Source: HGW-17 sp938004375
Lineage (GTDB): Bacteria > Myxococcota_A > Polyangia > HGW-17
DNA: 21,614 nucleotides
Direction: 5' to 3'
Assembly (NCBI GenBank): GCA_036802685.1
Contig: DAIRVS010000067.1
Coordinates: 1-21,614 of the forward strand
Shown here: positions 6,408-16,524 of the stretch, piece after piece
How positions within the stretch are numbered: the stretch's first letter is position 1
Layout of the letters: each line of letters begins with the position of its first letter
Made by a program: the position numbers and the translations under genes
Notes under the pieces: generated by a model
Seen by the model: the letters and a program-made list of their open reading frames with translations, nothing else
The model's database searches: none
Told to the model about the DNA's origin: nothing

Positions 6408-7049
6408 TCAAGAGAGAACTTTGAAAATTCTCTCCGTGACCTCGGGCACTTTGCCGGTCCCGTCCACGACCCGGAGTTTGCCCTGCCCGTCGTAATAATC
6501 CACGAGCGGAGCGGTCATCTTGTGGTAGGCCTCGAGGCGCTTGACCACGGCGGCCTCGGTGTCGTCGTCGCGGTGGACCAGGGGCACGTCGCACGTGTCG
6601 CACAGGAGATCTCGCTTCGGCGGGCCGAACTGGATGTGGTAGGGCTTCTTGCACTGCGGACAGGAACGCCGCCCGGTGATCCGCGGCAGGATGATCCCGT
6701 CGTCCACGCGAATCTCCACGACGTGGTCGATGGAGATCCCCAGGCGCTCGAGGGCCTTGTCCAACGCGGCGGCCTGCACCAGGGTGCGGGGGAAGCCGTC
6801 GAGGATGAAGCCCTTCTCGCAGTCGGGGTTCTTCAGGCGCTCCTCGACGATGCCGATGACGACCTCGTCGGGGACCAACTGACCGGCGTCCATGTAGGTC
6901 GCGGCCAGCTTCCCCATGTCCGTGCCCTTGGCGCGGGCCTCGCGCAGCATGTCCCCGGTGGAGATCTGCAGAATGCCGTAGCGTGACGTCAGCGGGCCGG
7001 CCTGGCTTCCCTTGCCGGACCCCGGAGCTCCCAGAAGAATCAACCGCAT
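6408..7049 (-). CDS. adk: Adenylate kinase
   Basis: Adenylate kinase converts ATP and AMP to two ADP in the cytoplasm. The 213-residue product has the P-loop GAPGSGKGS (residues 7-15), where the last position is Ser in place of the more common Thr, then the AMP-binding ISTGDMLREA and GFILDGFPRT. It has a long-form LID with four cysteines (130, 133, 150, 153) in CPQC and CDTC, which fits a zinc-binding LID. An in-frame GTG lies at 7058, but GAGGTG spaced 6 nt before the ATG at 7049 makes the latter the better start. It follows secY after 24 bp and precedes map. Confidence 0.97.
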   Translation of the reverse strand: MRLILLGAPGSGKGSQAGPLTSRYGILQISTGDMLREARAKGTDMGKLAATYMDAGQLVPDEVVIGIVEERLKNPDCEKGFILDGFPRTLVQAAALDKALERLGISIDHVVEIRVDDGIILPRITGRRSCPQCKKPYHIQFGPPKRDLLCDTCDVPLVHRDDDTEAAVVKRLEAYHKMTAPLVDYYDGQGKLRVVDGTGKVPEVTERIFKVLS

Positions 7050-7073
7050 CGCCTGCACCTCAGGTTTCCTGCA

Positions 7074-8387
<1,314 letters not shown>

Positions 8388-8441
8388 GGGTTGATCTTTC
8401 TACCAATCGTTGGTGGCTGGTGTGGTCGGAAACCCGCACGC

Positions 8442-9380
8442 CTACCGGGTCGGCAGGATCGAAACCTTGCCGCCTGCGGCCTCGAGCTTCTTCTTCGCCA
8501 GACGGCCGACCTGGTGCACCTCGACGTTCCAGGCCTGCGTCACGCGGCCGGCGTCGGTCAGGCGCACGCGCTGCCCGGCTTTCAGGACGCCGAGTTTCTT
8601 CAGCGTCTCGGGGTTCACCTGACCGCCCCGGGGGAACCAGGAGCGCAGGTGGTCGAAGTCGATCTTCAGCACGTCGTTGGCGGGGTCGAGCACGGTCACG
8701 CGGCCGCCCTTGGCCTCGATGAGCAGCCGTGCGTTGTTGGACACGCGGTGCGCGGACACGGCGTACTTACCGTTGAGCGTGCCGGCTGCGACGATCTCGT
8801 ACGCCTCGTCGGCGGCCTTGATCAGGCCGGCGGCGAGCAGGGAGGCCGGGTTCACCTCGACCTGGGCGTCGCCCTTCTTGGGGAACTTCTTGGAGATGTT
8901 GCCCAGGGTGATGCGGCGATACTGGCGCGCGGCGGTGAGCAGGTTCACGGAGCCGCCCTTGCCCTCCACGGCCGCGCGGGCCGGGGCCGTGATGCGGTGC
9001 GTGGTGATCTGATACGCGGCCGACAGTTCGGCCTCGCCCAGGATCTTGAGGTTGGTGGCGGTGCCGGTGACGAGCCCCATCTCCTTCAGGGAGTCGAGGG
9101 TGATCGTCCCGCCCTTCGGGAACACGCGCACGAGCTCCTCGAGGGTGACCTCGGCGTACTCGACGCGCAGGATGTTCTTGAAGCCGCGCTTGGGAATGCG
9201 GCGCTGCAGCGGCATCTGACCGCCCTCGAAGCCGGGGCGGATGCTCGAACCCGTGCGGGCGGTCTGGCCCTTGCCGCCGCGACCGGCGTTGGTGCCCCAA
9301 CCCGAACCCTGTCCACGACCCACGCGCTTCTTGCGCTTGGTGGCGCCCTTGGCGGGATGCAAATTCGATAAGTTGGTCAT
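8442..9380 (-). CDS. rplO: 50S ribosomal protein L15 with a triplicated C-terminal domain
   Basis: L15 binds 23S rRNA during large-subunit assembly and is usually about 145-150 residues. This product has 312. Residues 1-70 are an ordinary L15 N-terminus (LHPAKGATKRKKRVGRGQGS, then the glycine-rich GRGGKGQTAR and FEGGQMPLQRRIPKRGFKN). The L15/L18e-like domain then occurs three times, at about residues 75-148, 154-231 and 237-309. Each copy has an FPKGG-like motif, an (A/L)GL(V/I) turn, a beta pair ending in a conserved His, and a closing helix with (E/A)xxGGxVxxL. The first copy occupies the normal place. One frame runs through with no stop or frameshift. The gene is 3 bp from rpmD and 54 bp before secY, so the context is normal. 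Confidence 0.96.
   Translation of the reverse strand: MTNLSNLHPAKGATKRKKRVGRGQGSGWGTNAGRGGKGQTARTGSSIRPGFEGGQMPLQRRIPKRGFKNILRVEYAEVTLEELVRVFPKGGTITLDSLKEMGLVTGTATNLKILGEAELSAAYQITTHRITAPARAAVEGKGGSVNLLTAARQYRRITLGNISKKFPKKGDAQVEVNPASLLAAGLIKAADEAYEIVAAGTLNGKYAVSAHRVSNNARLLIEAKGGRVTVLDPANDVLKIDFDHLRSWFPRGGQVNPETLKKLGVLKAGQRVRLTDAGRVTQAWNVEVHQVGRLAKKKLEAAGGKVSILPTR
8454..9158 (-). repeat. Three tandem coding copies of the L15/L18e-type domain
   Basis: Copies lie at 8937-9158, 8688-8921 and 8454-8672, in order of translation. Aligned landmarks are FPKGG, FPKKG and FPRGG near each start, then the paired segments THRITAPARAAVEGKGGSV, AHRVSNNARLLIEAKGGRV and VHQVGRLAKKKLEAAGGKV near each end. The copies differ at most positions, so the duplication is old and not a recent assembly or slippage artefact. 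Confidence 0.88.
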
Positions 9381-9383
9381 GAT

Positions 9384-9581
9384 CTATTTCCCTTCCTGAT
9401 CATAGGGTTCAATGGACACCAGATGCGACACCTTGAGGATCATCCCGCGGATCTCCGGGGTGTCCTTCAGGATGCGGACGCGTCCGGTGTACGTCAGGCC
9501 CAGGCCCTTGAGCGTCTCGCGTTCCTTTTCGGTGCGGCCGATCGTGCTCCGGGTGCGTGTGACTTTGATGTGCGTAGCCAT
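9384..9581 (-). CDS. rpmD: 50S ribosomal protein L30
   Basis: L30 is a small bacterial large-subunit protein. The 65-residue product contains IKVTRTRSTIGRTEKERETL, GLGLTYTGRVRILKDTPEIR and GMILKVSHLVSIE, all typical, and is near the usual 58-62 residues with a short tail. An in-frame TTG lies two codons upstream at 9587. I choose the ATG at 9581 because AGGAG lies 8 nt before it. The gene sits between rpsE (37 bp) and rplO (3 bp), the normal spc-operon order. Confidence 0.96.
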   Translation of the reverse strand: MATHIKVTRTRSTIGRTEKERETLKGLGLTYTGRVRILKDTPEIRGMILKVSHLVSIEPYDQEGK

Positions 9582-9618
9582 TTTCAACTCTCCTGTCTAT
9601 GCCGCGCCGGGCAGGGGA

Positions 9619-10113
9619 TCAGTTCCCGAGCTCCGGGCTGCTGCGGCGGGCGCCCACTTCCTGCGTGCTGCGCATCGATTCCAGCGCGTCGAAGGTCGCC
9701 TTGAGCACGTTGTGGTTGTTGTTGCTGCCCAGACACTTCGTCAGGACGTTGTGAACCCCGAGGGCCTCCATCACCGCGCGAACGGCACCGCCGGCGATGA
9801 CGCCGGTGCCCTTGGCGGCCGGACGCAGCAGCACGCGGCCCGCGCCGTAGTGGCCGATGATCTCGTGGGGGATGGTGGATTCGAGCAGCGGCACGGTGAT
9901 CATCGTGCGCTTGGCGTGCTCGGTGGCCTTGCGGATGGCCTCGGGCACTTCGTTGGCCTTGCCCAGCCCGTAGCCGGCGCGGCCCTTGCCGTCACCCACC
10001 ACCACGAGGGCGGCGAAGGAGAAGCGGCGACCGCCCTTGACGACCTTGGCGACGCGGTTGATGTAGATTAACTTCTCGATAAATTCCTTGGGTTCATCCG
10101 TCATGTGCGACAT
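9619..10113 (-). CDS. rpsE: 30S ribosomal protein S5
   Basis: S5 helps keep translational accuracy and lies near the mRNA entry channel. The 164-residue product has the double-stranded RNA-binding-like N domain with KLIYINRVAKVVKGGRRFSF and the GDGKGRAGYGLGKANEVPEA loop, then AGRVLLRPAAKGTGVIAGGA and the C-terminal LTKCLGSNNNHNVLKATFDA. The length is in the family range. GAGG lies 6 nt before the ATG. It is followed by rpmD and preceded by rplR after 41 bp, the conserved order. Confidence 0.98.
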   Translation of the reverse strand: MSHMTDEPKEFIEKLIYINRVAKVVKGGRRFSFAALVVVGDGKGRAGYGLGKANEVPEAIRKATEHAKRTMITVPLLESTIPHEIIGHYGAGRVLLRPAAKGTGVIAGGAVRAVMEALGVHNVLTKCLGSNNNHNVLKATFDALESMRSTQEVGARRSSPELGN

Positions 10114-10154
10114 TCAATTCCTCGTCAGGGGAGGATCCTCTCCCCATGGAACAA

Positions 10155-10520
10155 TTAAAATTTCAGACCGCCCTCGCGGGCGCCGTCGGCCAGCGCGGCC
10201 ACGCGACCGTGGTACAGGTAACCGGCACGGTCGAAGGTGACCAGCTCGATGTTCTTGGTTTTGCAGATCTCGGCGATCTTCATGCCGACCTTCTTGGCCT
10301 GTTCCTTCTTCTTCATGCCCTTCATGGCGTCGCGCAGGTCCGGGGACAGCGTGGACACGGCAGCCAGGGTGGTGCCGGTCACGTCGTCGATGACCTGAAC
10401 GTACATGTGGGCATTGGAGCGGAACACGGCGAGGCGGGGCCGCTCGGGACGACCCTGGACGTGCTTGCGCACACGAATCTGGCGGATGCGCCGCATGCTG
10501 AGCTTCTTCTTGGAAATCAT
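10155..10520 (-). CDS. rplR: 50S ribosomal protein L18
   Basis: L18 binds 5S rRNA with L5 and L25 and joins it to the large subunit. The 121-residue product shows the basic start RIRQIRVRKHVQGRPERPRL, then AVFRSNAHMYVQVIDDVTG and the closing FDRAGYLYHGRVAALADGAR. In-frame GTG codons precede it at 10529 and 10523. I prefer the ATG at 10520 because AGGTGA ends 5 nt before it. It lies 12 bp after rplF. Confidence 0.97.
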   Translation of the reverse strand: MISKKKLSMRRIRQIRVRKHVQGRPERPRLAVFRSNAHMYVQVIDDVTGTTLAAVSTLSPDLRDAMKGMKKKEQAKKVGMKIAEICKTKNIELVTFDRAGYLYHGRVAALADGAREGGLKF

Positions 10521-10532
10521 CACGATCACCTG

Positions 10533-11072
10533 TTAGCCTTTCGCTTTTCCTTCTTTCTGCTGGACCTTTTCATTCGTGTAGCGAATGCCCTTGCCCTTGT
10601 AGGGCTCGGGGGGACGGAAGCCGCGGATTTCGGCGGCCACCGCGCCCAGCAGAGTCTTGTCATGGGATTTGATCATGATGCGCAGACCCTTCTCCTGCAC
10701 CTCACCGGTCACGCCCTGCGGAAACTCGAAGTAGATGGGGTGGGAGTAGCCCAGCGAGAGCACCAGGTACTTCCCCTTCAACTCGCAGCGGTAGCCGACG
10801 CCGATGATGTCCAGGGTGCGCGAGAAGCCCTCGCTCACGCCCTTGACGTGGTTGGCGAGGATCGCGCGGACACGGCCGTGGTTGGCGCGCATCTGGAGGT
10901 CGTCCTTCTCGCGCTTCACGAGGAGCTGGTTGTTCTCCTTCTCGATGGTGATGCCGGCGGGGACCTCGGAAGAGAGGGTTCCCAGCTTGCCTTTCACCTC
11001 GACGCGGGCGCCGCTCACGGTGATTTGGACCCCAGAGGGGATGTTGATGGGCAATTTGCCGATACGAGACAT
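10533..11072 (-). CDS. rplF: 50S ribosomal protein L6
   Basis: L6 lies near the factor-binding site and the sarcin-ricin loop. The 179-residue product is the normal length and has two similar domains. It begins MSRIGKLPINIPSGVQITVS, continues with VSEGFSRTLDIIGVGYRCEL, and ends with the family signature PEPYKGKGIRYTNEKVQQKEGKAKG in a basic tail. A strong GGAGGAGG motif lies 7 nt before the ATG. It sits 16 bp after rpsH and 12 bp before rplR. Confidence 0.98.
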   Translation of the reverse strand: MSRIGKLPINIPSGVQITVSGARVEVKGKLGTLSSEVPAGITIEKENNQLLVKREKDDLQMRANHGRVRAILANHVKGVSEGFSRTLDIIGVGYRCELKGKYLVLSLGYSHPIYFEFPQGVTGEVQEKGLRIMIKSHDKTLLGAVAAEIRGFRPPEPYKGKGIRYTNEKVQQKEGKAKG

Positions 11073-11088
11073 GGCGTTCCTCCTCCCC

Positions 11089-11487
11089 TTACCAGACCGT
11101 GCAGATCACTTCGCCGCCGATGTTCATCTTGCGGGCCTGTGAATCCGTCATGACGCCACGGCTCGTGGTGACGATGGCCACGCCGAGGCCGGAGCGCACC
11201 TTGGGCATCTCATCCTTGCCCACGTACACCCGCTGGCCCGGACGGGACATGCGCTGGAGCCCCTCGATGGCTGGCTGGTTGTTCTCGTCATACTTCAGGT
11301 CGATGACGAGGTTGCTGAGTTTTCCGAGCGACTCTTCCCGGTAGTCGGCAATGAAGCCTTCCTTCTTGAAGACCTCGGCCAGCGAGCACTTCAAGCGGGA
11401 GGACGGCATGGCCACCGAAGTTTTCCTGGCTTGGATGCCGTTGCGGATACGGGTCAAGAAATCTGCAATAGGATCTGTCATGGACAT
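11089..11487 (-). CDS. rpsH: 30S ribosomal protein S8
   Basis: S8 binds the central domain of 16S rRNA and in enteric bacteria represses spc-operon translation. The 132-residue product has MTDPIADFLTRIRNGIQARK, the middle segment YDENNQPAIEGLQRMSRPGQ, and the C-terminal signature GLGVAIVTTSRGVMTDSQAR ending in GGEVICTVW. The open frame extends farther upstream through rpsN, but homology begins at the ATG at 11487 (or 11481). AGGGAG lies about 10 nt upstream of 11487. The gap to rpsN is 14 bp. Confidence 0.97.
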   Translation of the reverse strand: MSMTDPIADFLTRIRNGIQARKTSVAMPSSRLKCSLAEVFKKEGFIADYREESLGKLSNLVIDLKYDENNQPAIEGLQRMSRPGQRVYVGKDEMPKVRSGLGVAIVTTSRGVMTDSQARKMNIGGEVICTVW

Positions 11488-11501
11488 TGCTGTTACTCTC
11501 C

Positions 11502-11681
11502 CTACCAGCTGGCCTTGATAACGCCAGGAATCATGCCTTCTAAGGCCAGTTTCCGGAAACAAAGCCGGCACATATCGAACTTGCGCATGTACGCGCGGGA
11601 ACGACCACAATGCGGACAGCGGTTGCGGTGACGAATCGCAAACTTTTCTTTCTGATCGAGCATTTTACAAAGACGAGCCAC
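11502..11681 (-). CDS. rpsN: 30S ribosomal protein S14, zinc-binding type
   Basis: This 59-residue gene is read from a GTG at 11681, with GGAGG 6 nt upstream. The product begins MARLCKMLDQKEKFAIRHRN, continues RCPHCGRSRAYMRKFDMCRL and ends CFRKLALEGMIPGVIKASW. The CPHC and CRLC pairs form the zinc site of the short (type Z, C+) S14. The internal ATG at 11663 would cut six residues and has no good ribosome binding site. S14 lies in the small-subunit head. It is 11 bp from rplE and 14 bp from rpsH, the standard order. Confidence 0.96.
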   Translation of the reverse strand: MARLCKMLDQKEKFAIRHRNRCPHCGRSRAYMRKFDMCRLCFRKLALEGMIPGVIKASW

Positions 11682-11692
11682 GCGAATCCTCC

Positions 11693-12322
11693 TTACTTCC
11701 TGAACGGCATACCGAAGTGCCGCAACAAAGCACGGGCATGGTCATCCGACTTCGCAGTGGTCACGATCGTGATGTTCATACCGCGGATTTTTTCGATCTT
11801 GTCGTAACTGATTTCCGGGAAGATGATCTGCTCGCGGACGCCCAGCGAGTAGTTCCCGCGCCCATCGAAGCCCTTGGACGACACGCCCTTGAAGTCGCGG
11901 GTGCGGGGGAGTGCAAAGTTGATCAGGCGATCCAGGAATTCGTACATCTGCTCACGGCGCAGGGTCACCATGCAGCCGATCTTCATGCCGGCGCGCAGTT
12001 TGTAGTTCGCGATGGACTGCTTCGCCTTCGTGACGACCACCTTGCGACCGGAGATGAGCTGGAGCTCATCGACCACGCTGTCGAGCATCTTCGGATTCTG
12101 GATCGCCTCGCCCAGACCGACGTTGATGACGATCTTCGTGATCTTGGGGATCTCCATCACGTTCTTGTATTGGAACTCCTCGACCATCTTCTTGGTGATC
12201 GATTCATTGTATGCCTTCAGCAGGCGCGGGGGCTCCTTGCGGACGATCCGCTCCTGGAACTTCGGCTTGCCCTTGCTCTTCGCCGCATCCGCTTTCTTGT
12301 TCGAATCCTGTTTTGCCATCAT
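11693..12322 (-). CDS. rplE: 50S ribosomal protein L5
   Basis: L5 holds 5S rRNA in the central protuberance and contacts P-site tRNA. The 209-residue product has the core from about residue 33: LLKAYNESITKKMVEEFQYK, EIPKITKIVINVGLGEA, KAKQSIANYKLRAGMKIG and a C-terminal part with GMNITIVTTAKSDDHARALL. The core is about 178 residues, so the Lys/Asp/Ser-rich start of about 30 residues is an extension. GGAG lies upstream of two adjacent ATG codons (12322 and 12319), and either could be the start. The extension is in frame and follows a proper ribosome binding site, so I keep it. Confidence 0.97.
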   Translation of the reverse strand: MMAKQDSNKKADAAKSKGKPKFQERIVRKEPPRLLKAYNESITKKMVEEFQYKNVMEIPKITKIVINVGLGEAIQNPKMLDSVVDELQLISGRKVVVTKAKQSIANYKLRAGMKIGCMVTLRREQMYEFLDRLINFALPRTRDFKGVSSKGFDGRGNYSLGVREQIIFPEISYDKIEKIRGMNITIVTTAKSDDHARALLRHFGMPFRK

Positions 12323-12334
12323 AGTTCTCCACCC

Positions 12335-12706
12335 TTACTTGGCGTTCTCGATGATTTCGCCCTTCGACTTGGACCCGCGCGCTTCGCGGACCTTCCGGCC
12401 GTCCGGGAGGACCTTCACTCCCACGCGCACGCCCCTGACCAGTTTCTTCTCATCCTTCGAGCCGACATGGGAGGCCGTGGACGGATCCACCGGCTGCACG
12501 TTGGAGATGGCGATGGAAGCTTCGCGCGTCTCCTGGGTGCCCTTGCTGTTGGCGTCGGTGGCCTTCTTGTTCACCTTCACCAGGTTCACGCCCTCGACGA
12601 TGACGCGCTCACCCTTGTCCACCAGGCGCAGCACACGGCCGGTCTTGCCCTTGTACTTGCCCGAGATCACTTTGACCAGATCGCCTTTACGAATACGCGC
12701 TAACAT
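12335..12706 (-). CDS. rplX: 50S ribosomal protein L24
   Basis: L24 is an assembly initiator near the tunnel exit. The 123-residue product has the KOW motif in ARIRKGDLVKVISGKYKGKT, followed by VIVEGVNLVKVNKK and the typical SNVQPVDP segment. It is longer than the usual 102-115 residues because of a Thr/Glu-rich insert (TDANSKGTQETREA) and a Lys-rich segment before the final GVKVLPDGRKVREA. Its start codon shares one base with the rplN stop (TAATG), so translation is likely coupled. It precedes rplE by 12 bp. Confidence 0.97.
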   Translation of the reverse strand: MLARIRKGDLVKVISGKYKGKTGRVLRLVDKGERVIVEGVNLVKVNKKATDANSKGTQETREASIAISNVQPVDPSTASHVGSKDEKKLVRGVRVGVKVLPDGRKVREARGSKSKGEIIENAK

Positions 12707-13074
12707 TAGATGACCTCCGGGGCGAGGGACACGATCTTCATGAATTTCTTAGCCCGCAGCTCACGGGCGACGGGTCCGAAGATGCGGGTGCCGATGGGCT
12801 CCATCGCCGCGTTCAACAGCACCGCCGCGTTGTTGTCGAATTTGATGTATGACCCGTCACGGCGCACGATCTCCTTGGAGGTGCGGACGATGACGGCCTT
12901 GAGGACGTCGCCCTTCTTGACCTTGGCTGTGGGAATGCTCTCCTTCACGGAGACCACGATCACGTCACCGATCGAGGCGACTTCGCGCTTGGAACCGCCC
13001 AACACCTTGACGCACATGACCTTCTTGGCGCCGGAGTTGTCGGCCACTTCGAGGATGGTTTGCATCTGGATCAT
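12706..13074 (-). CDS. rplN: 50S ribosomal protein L14
   Basis: L14 forms intersubunit bridges with 16S rRNA next to L19. The 122-residue product is canonical in length. It begins MIQMQTILEVADNSGAKKVM and continues CVKVLGGSKREVASIGDVIV and VVRTSKE-like IVRTSKEIVRRDGSYIKFDN, then NAAVLLNAAMEPIGTRIFGP and VARELRAKKFMKIVSLAPEV. Its stop overlaps the rplX start by one base. The gap to rpsQ is 16 bp. Confidence 0.98.
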   Translation of the reverse strand: MIQMQTILEVADNSGAKKVMCVKVLGGSKREVASIGDVIVVSVKESIPTAKVKKGDVLKAVIVRTSKEIVRRDGSYIKFDNNAAVLLNAAMEPIGTRIFGPVARELRAKKFMKIVSLAPEVI

Positions 13075-13090
13075 CGAAACACCTCGCTCC

Positions 13091-13363
13091 CTACAGATTC
13101 ACCACGGTTTTGCGCTCGACGAGCTTCTGCACACGCCAGCGCTTCAGTTTGGACAGGGGCCGGGATTCGATGATGACGACCTTGTCCCCTTCCTTGTACT
13201 CGTTCTTCTCGTCGTGGGCCAGGTAGTCCGCGTACCGGGTCAGGAACTTCTTGTACAGGGGATGCAGCATCCGGCGCGTCACGCGCACCTTCACCGTCTT
13301 GTCCATCTTGCCGGAAGAGGTGACCACTCCCAGCATCGTTCTCTTGTGACGTTCGTTAGCCAT
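13091..13363 (-). CDS. rpsQ: 30S ribosomal protein S17
   Basis: S17 is an OB-fold protein that binds the 5' domain of 16S rRNA. The 90-residue product has KRTMLGVVTSSGKMDKTVKV, then RRMLHPLYKKFLTRYADYLA and the conserved VVIIESRPLSKLKRWRVQKL. An in-frame ATG lies at 13375, but GGAGG sits 5 nt before the ATG at 13363, so I use the latter. That start overlaps the end of rpmC by 8 nt (ATGGCTAA), which favours coupled translation. Confidence 0.97.
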   Translation of the reverse strand: MANERHKRTMLGVVTSSGKMDKTVKVRVTRRMLHPLYKKFLTRYADYLAHDEKNEYKEGDKVVIIESRPLSKLKRWRVQKLVERKTVVNL

Positions 13364-13583
13364 TTTTTCCTCCACTCTTGGCAGCCGCGCGACGGCTGAT
13401 CTCGGTCAGCACGCGGGCGATGCTCTGCCGGGTGGCGCGCATCTTGTTCGTGTCCTTCAACTGACTCGTCGTGTGCATAATGCGCAGTTCAAAAATCTCA
13501 TGCTTCAGCGTGGCGAGCATCCCCTTGAGCTCCTCGGAGGTGCGCTCACGCAACTGTTTCGGGGCGTACGGTGAATCTTTCAT
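13356..13583 (-). CDS. rpmC: 50S ribosomal protein L29
   Basis: L29 sits at the tunnel exit, where trigger factor and SRP dock. The 75-residue product has the helical hairpin core with LRERTSEELKGMLATLKHEI and a second helix with NKMRATRQSIARVLTEISRR. A basic tail (AAAKSGGKNG) and a short N-terminal addition (MKDSPYAPK) make it slightly long for the family. Its start overlaps the rplP stop in an ATGA, and its stop lies inside the rpsQ start region. Confidence 0.96.
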   Translation of the reverse strand: MKDSPYAPKQLRERTSEELKGMLATLKHEIFELRIMHTTSQLKDTNKMRATRQSIARVLTEISRRAAAKSGGKNG

Positions 13584-13996
13584 ATGACCATCTCCCTGGA
13601 CACGAAACGGGTGTCGATCGGCAGCTTGTGATGCGCCAGGCGGAACGCCTCGCGGGCGCTCTCCTCGTCGACTCCGATGACCTCATACAGGATGTGACCG
13701 GGCTTCACCACGGCCACCCACTCCTCCGGCATGCCCTTTCCCTTACCCATGCGGGTTTCGGCGGGCTTGGAGGTCAGGGGCTTGTGCGGGAAGATTCGGA
13801 TGAAGACCTGGCCGCCGCGTTTGATGTGGCGGGTGATCGCGATACGACCCGCCTCGATGTGGCGCGAGGAAAGGAAACCGCACTCGGCGGCCTGCAGACC
13901 GTAATCTCCGAAGGCCACGCGATCGCCGCCCTTGGCGCGACCCTTCATGCGGCCTTTCTGTACCTTGCGATGTTTGACTTTCTTTGGGGCTAACAT
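13580..13996 (-). CDS. rplP: 50S ribosomal protein L16
   Basis: L16 positions the A-site tRNA on the large subunit. The 138-residue product is standard in length: MLAPKKVKHRKVQKGRMKGR, GLQAAECGFLSSRHIEAGRI, the loop PHKPLTSKPAETRMGKGKGM and VAVVKPGHILYEV. Arg82 in the loop corresponds to the arginine that is hydroxylated in E. coli; whether this happens here cannot be seen. The end overlaps rpmC by 4 nt. Three bases separate it from rpsC. Confidence 0.98.
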   Translation of the reverse strand: MLAPKKVKHRKVQKGRMKGRAKGGDRVAFGDYGLQAAECGFLSSRHIEAGRIAITRHIKRGGQVFIRIFPHKPLTSKPAETRMGKGKGMPEEWVAVVKPGHILYEVIGVDEESAREAFRLAHHKLPIDTRFVSREMVI

Positions 13997-13999
13997 GGG

Positions 14000-14656
<657 letters not shown>

Positions 14657-14666
14657 GGTTCCTCCT

Positions 14667-15059
14667 CTACTTTCCCGAGCTGGAGACGATCACGGTGACG
14701 TGACTGGTGTGCTTGTTGATGCGAAACGCACGGCCGCGCGCGCGGGGCCGGCGCCACTTCATGATGGGGCCGTAGTCCACGAAGATCGTCTTCACGAACA
14801 GGTCCTCGCCCTCATGGTTCTGGTGCTCGGCGTTGAAGACCGCGCTCATGAGCAGCTTCTGCAGGATCTTCGCGCCGGCCTTGGGCGTGAAGGACAGGAG
14901 GGACATGGCCTCCTCGACCTTTTTGCCGCGGATCATGTCGGCCAGGATCATCATTTTGCGGGGAGCCACGCGAAGCGAACTGAGGTGCGCGCGCGGAAAC
15001 TCTTTGCGATCCGCGGAGATGCGAACCTTCTTGACGGTGTTCTTTGGATTCAATGACAT
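14667..15059 (-). CDS. rplV: 50S ribosomal protein L22
   Basis: L22 contacts all 23S rRNA domains, and its beta hairpin lines the exit tunnel. The 130-residue product has the core LRVAPRKMMILADMIRGKKV, then SAVFNAEHQNHEGEDLFVKT and the hairpin part with WRRPRARGRAFRINKHTSHV. About 20 residues precede the normal family start (SLNPKNTVKKVRISADRKEF), a modest N-terminal extension. GGAG lies before the ATG. It sits 11 bp after rpsS. Confidence 0.98.
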   Translation of the reverse strand: MSLNPKNTVKKVRISADRKEFPRAHLSSLRVAPRKMMILADMIRGKKVEEAMSLLSFTPKAGAKILQKLLMSAVFNAEHQNHEGEDLFVKTIFVDYGPIMKWRRPRARGRAFRINKHTSHVTVIVSSSGK

Positions 15060-15070
15060 CGCACGTCTCC

Positions 15071-15349
15071 TTACTTCTTCTTGGCCTTCTTGTCGGCCGC
15101 GTGGCCGTGGAAGGTGCGGGTGGGCGCGAACTCACCCAGCTTGTGGCCGACCATCTCGTCGGTGATGTAGACCGGAATGAACTTCCGTCCGTTGTGCACC
15201 GCGATGTTCATCCCGATCATCTCGGGGACGATGGTGGAGCGGCGGGACCAGGTCTGAATCGCCTTGTGATGGGCATCGGCGGGCTGAGCCTGGATCTTCT
15301 TCGCCAGATGGGAATCGATGAATGGTCCTTTTTTAACAGAACGAGCCAT
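15071..15349 (-). CDS. rpsS: 30S ribosomal protein S19
   Basis: S19 forms a complex with S13 in the head of the small subunit. The 92-residue product is the standard size. It begins ARSVKKGPFIDSHLAKKIQA and continues with IQTWSRRSTIVPEMIGMNIA, VHNGRKFIPVYITDEMVGHK and LGEFAPTRTFHGHAADKKAK. The tail is Lys-rich. The gap to rplB is 17 bp. Confidence 0.98.
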   Translation of the reverse strand: MARSVKKGPFIDSHLAKKIQAQPADAHHKAIQTWSRRSTIVPEMIGMNIAVHNGRKFIPVYITDEMVGHKLGEFAPTRTFHGHAADKKAKKK

Positions 15350-15366
15350 AACTGCTTCTCTCCAGA

Positions 15367-16203
<837 letters not shown>

Positions 16204-16215
16204 GATATCCCTCGC

Positions 16216-16521
16216 CTACATGACGTCTTTGAAGAAGTCGATGTCGAACCCTTCCTTGAGGGTGACGATGGCCTTCTTCCAGTTGGGTTTCCGGCCGATG
16301 ACGCGGCTGCGGCGGACGCGGCGCATCACGGACTTGCCCATGTAACGTTGAATGTGCACCGATTCGACGGACACTTTGAACAATTCCTCGATGGCCTTGC
16401 GAATCTGGATCTTGTTGGCGCCTTCGGCCACGCGGAAGGAATACTTCCGCTCCTGATCCTGGAGATTCATGCACTTTTCGGTCATCAGCGGCTTGATGAT
16501 GATGTCTTCGGAGAACTGCAT
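16216..16521 (-). CDS. rplW: 50S ribosomal protein L23
   Basis: L23 sits at the tunnel exit and is the docking site for trigger factor and SRP. The 101-residue product has IIIKPLMTEKCMNLQDQERK, then FRVAEGANKIQIRKAIEELF and the C-terminal GRKPNWKKAIVTLKEGFDID. The length matches the family. It lies 3 bp after rplD and 12 bp before rplB. Confidence 0.97.
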   Translation of the reverse strand: MQFSEDIIIKPLMTEKCMNLQDQERKYSFRVAEGANKIQIRKAIEELFKVSVESVHIQRYMGKSVMRRVRRSRVIGRKPNWKKAIVTLKEGFDIDFFKDVM

Positions 16522-16524
16522 GGC

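Noticed and set aside
8442..8936. Copies 2 and 3 of the L15 domain as a separate gene fused by sequencing error
   Set aside because: The frame is continuous, with normal codon use and no internal start with a ribosome binding site, and both copies resemble the first L15 domain.
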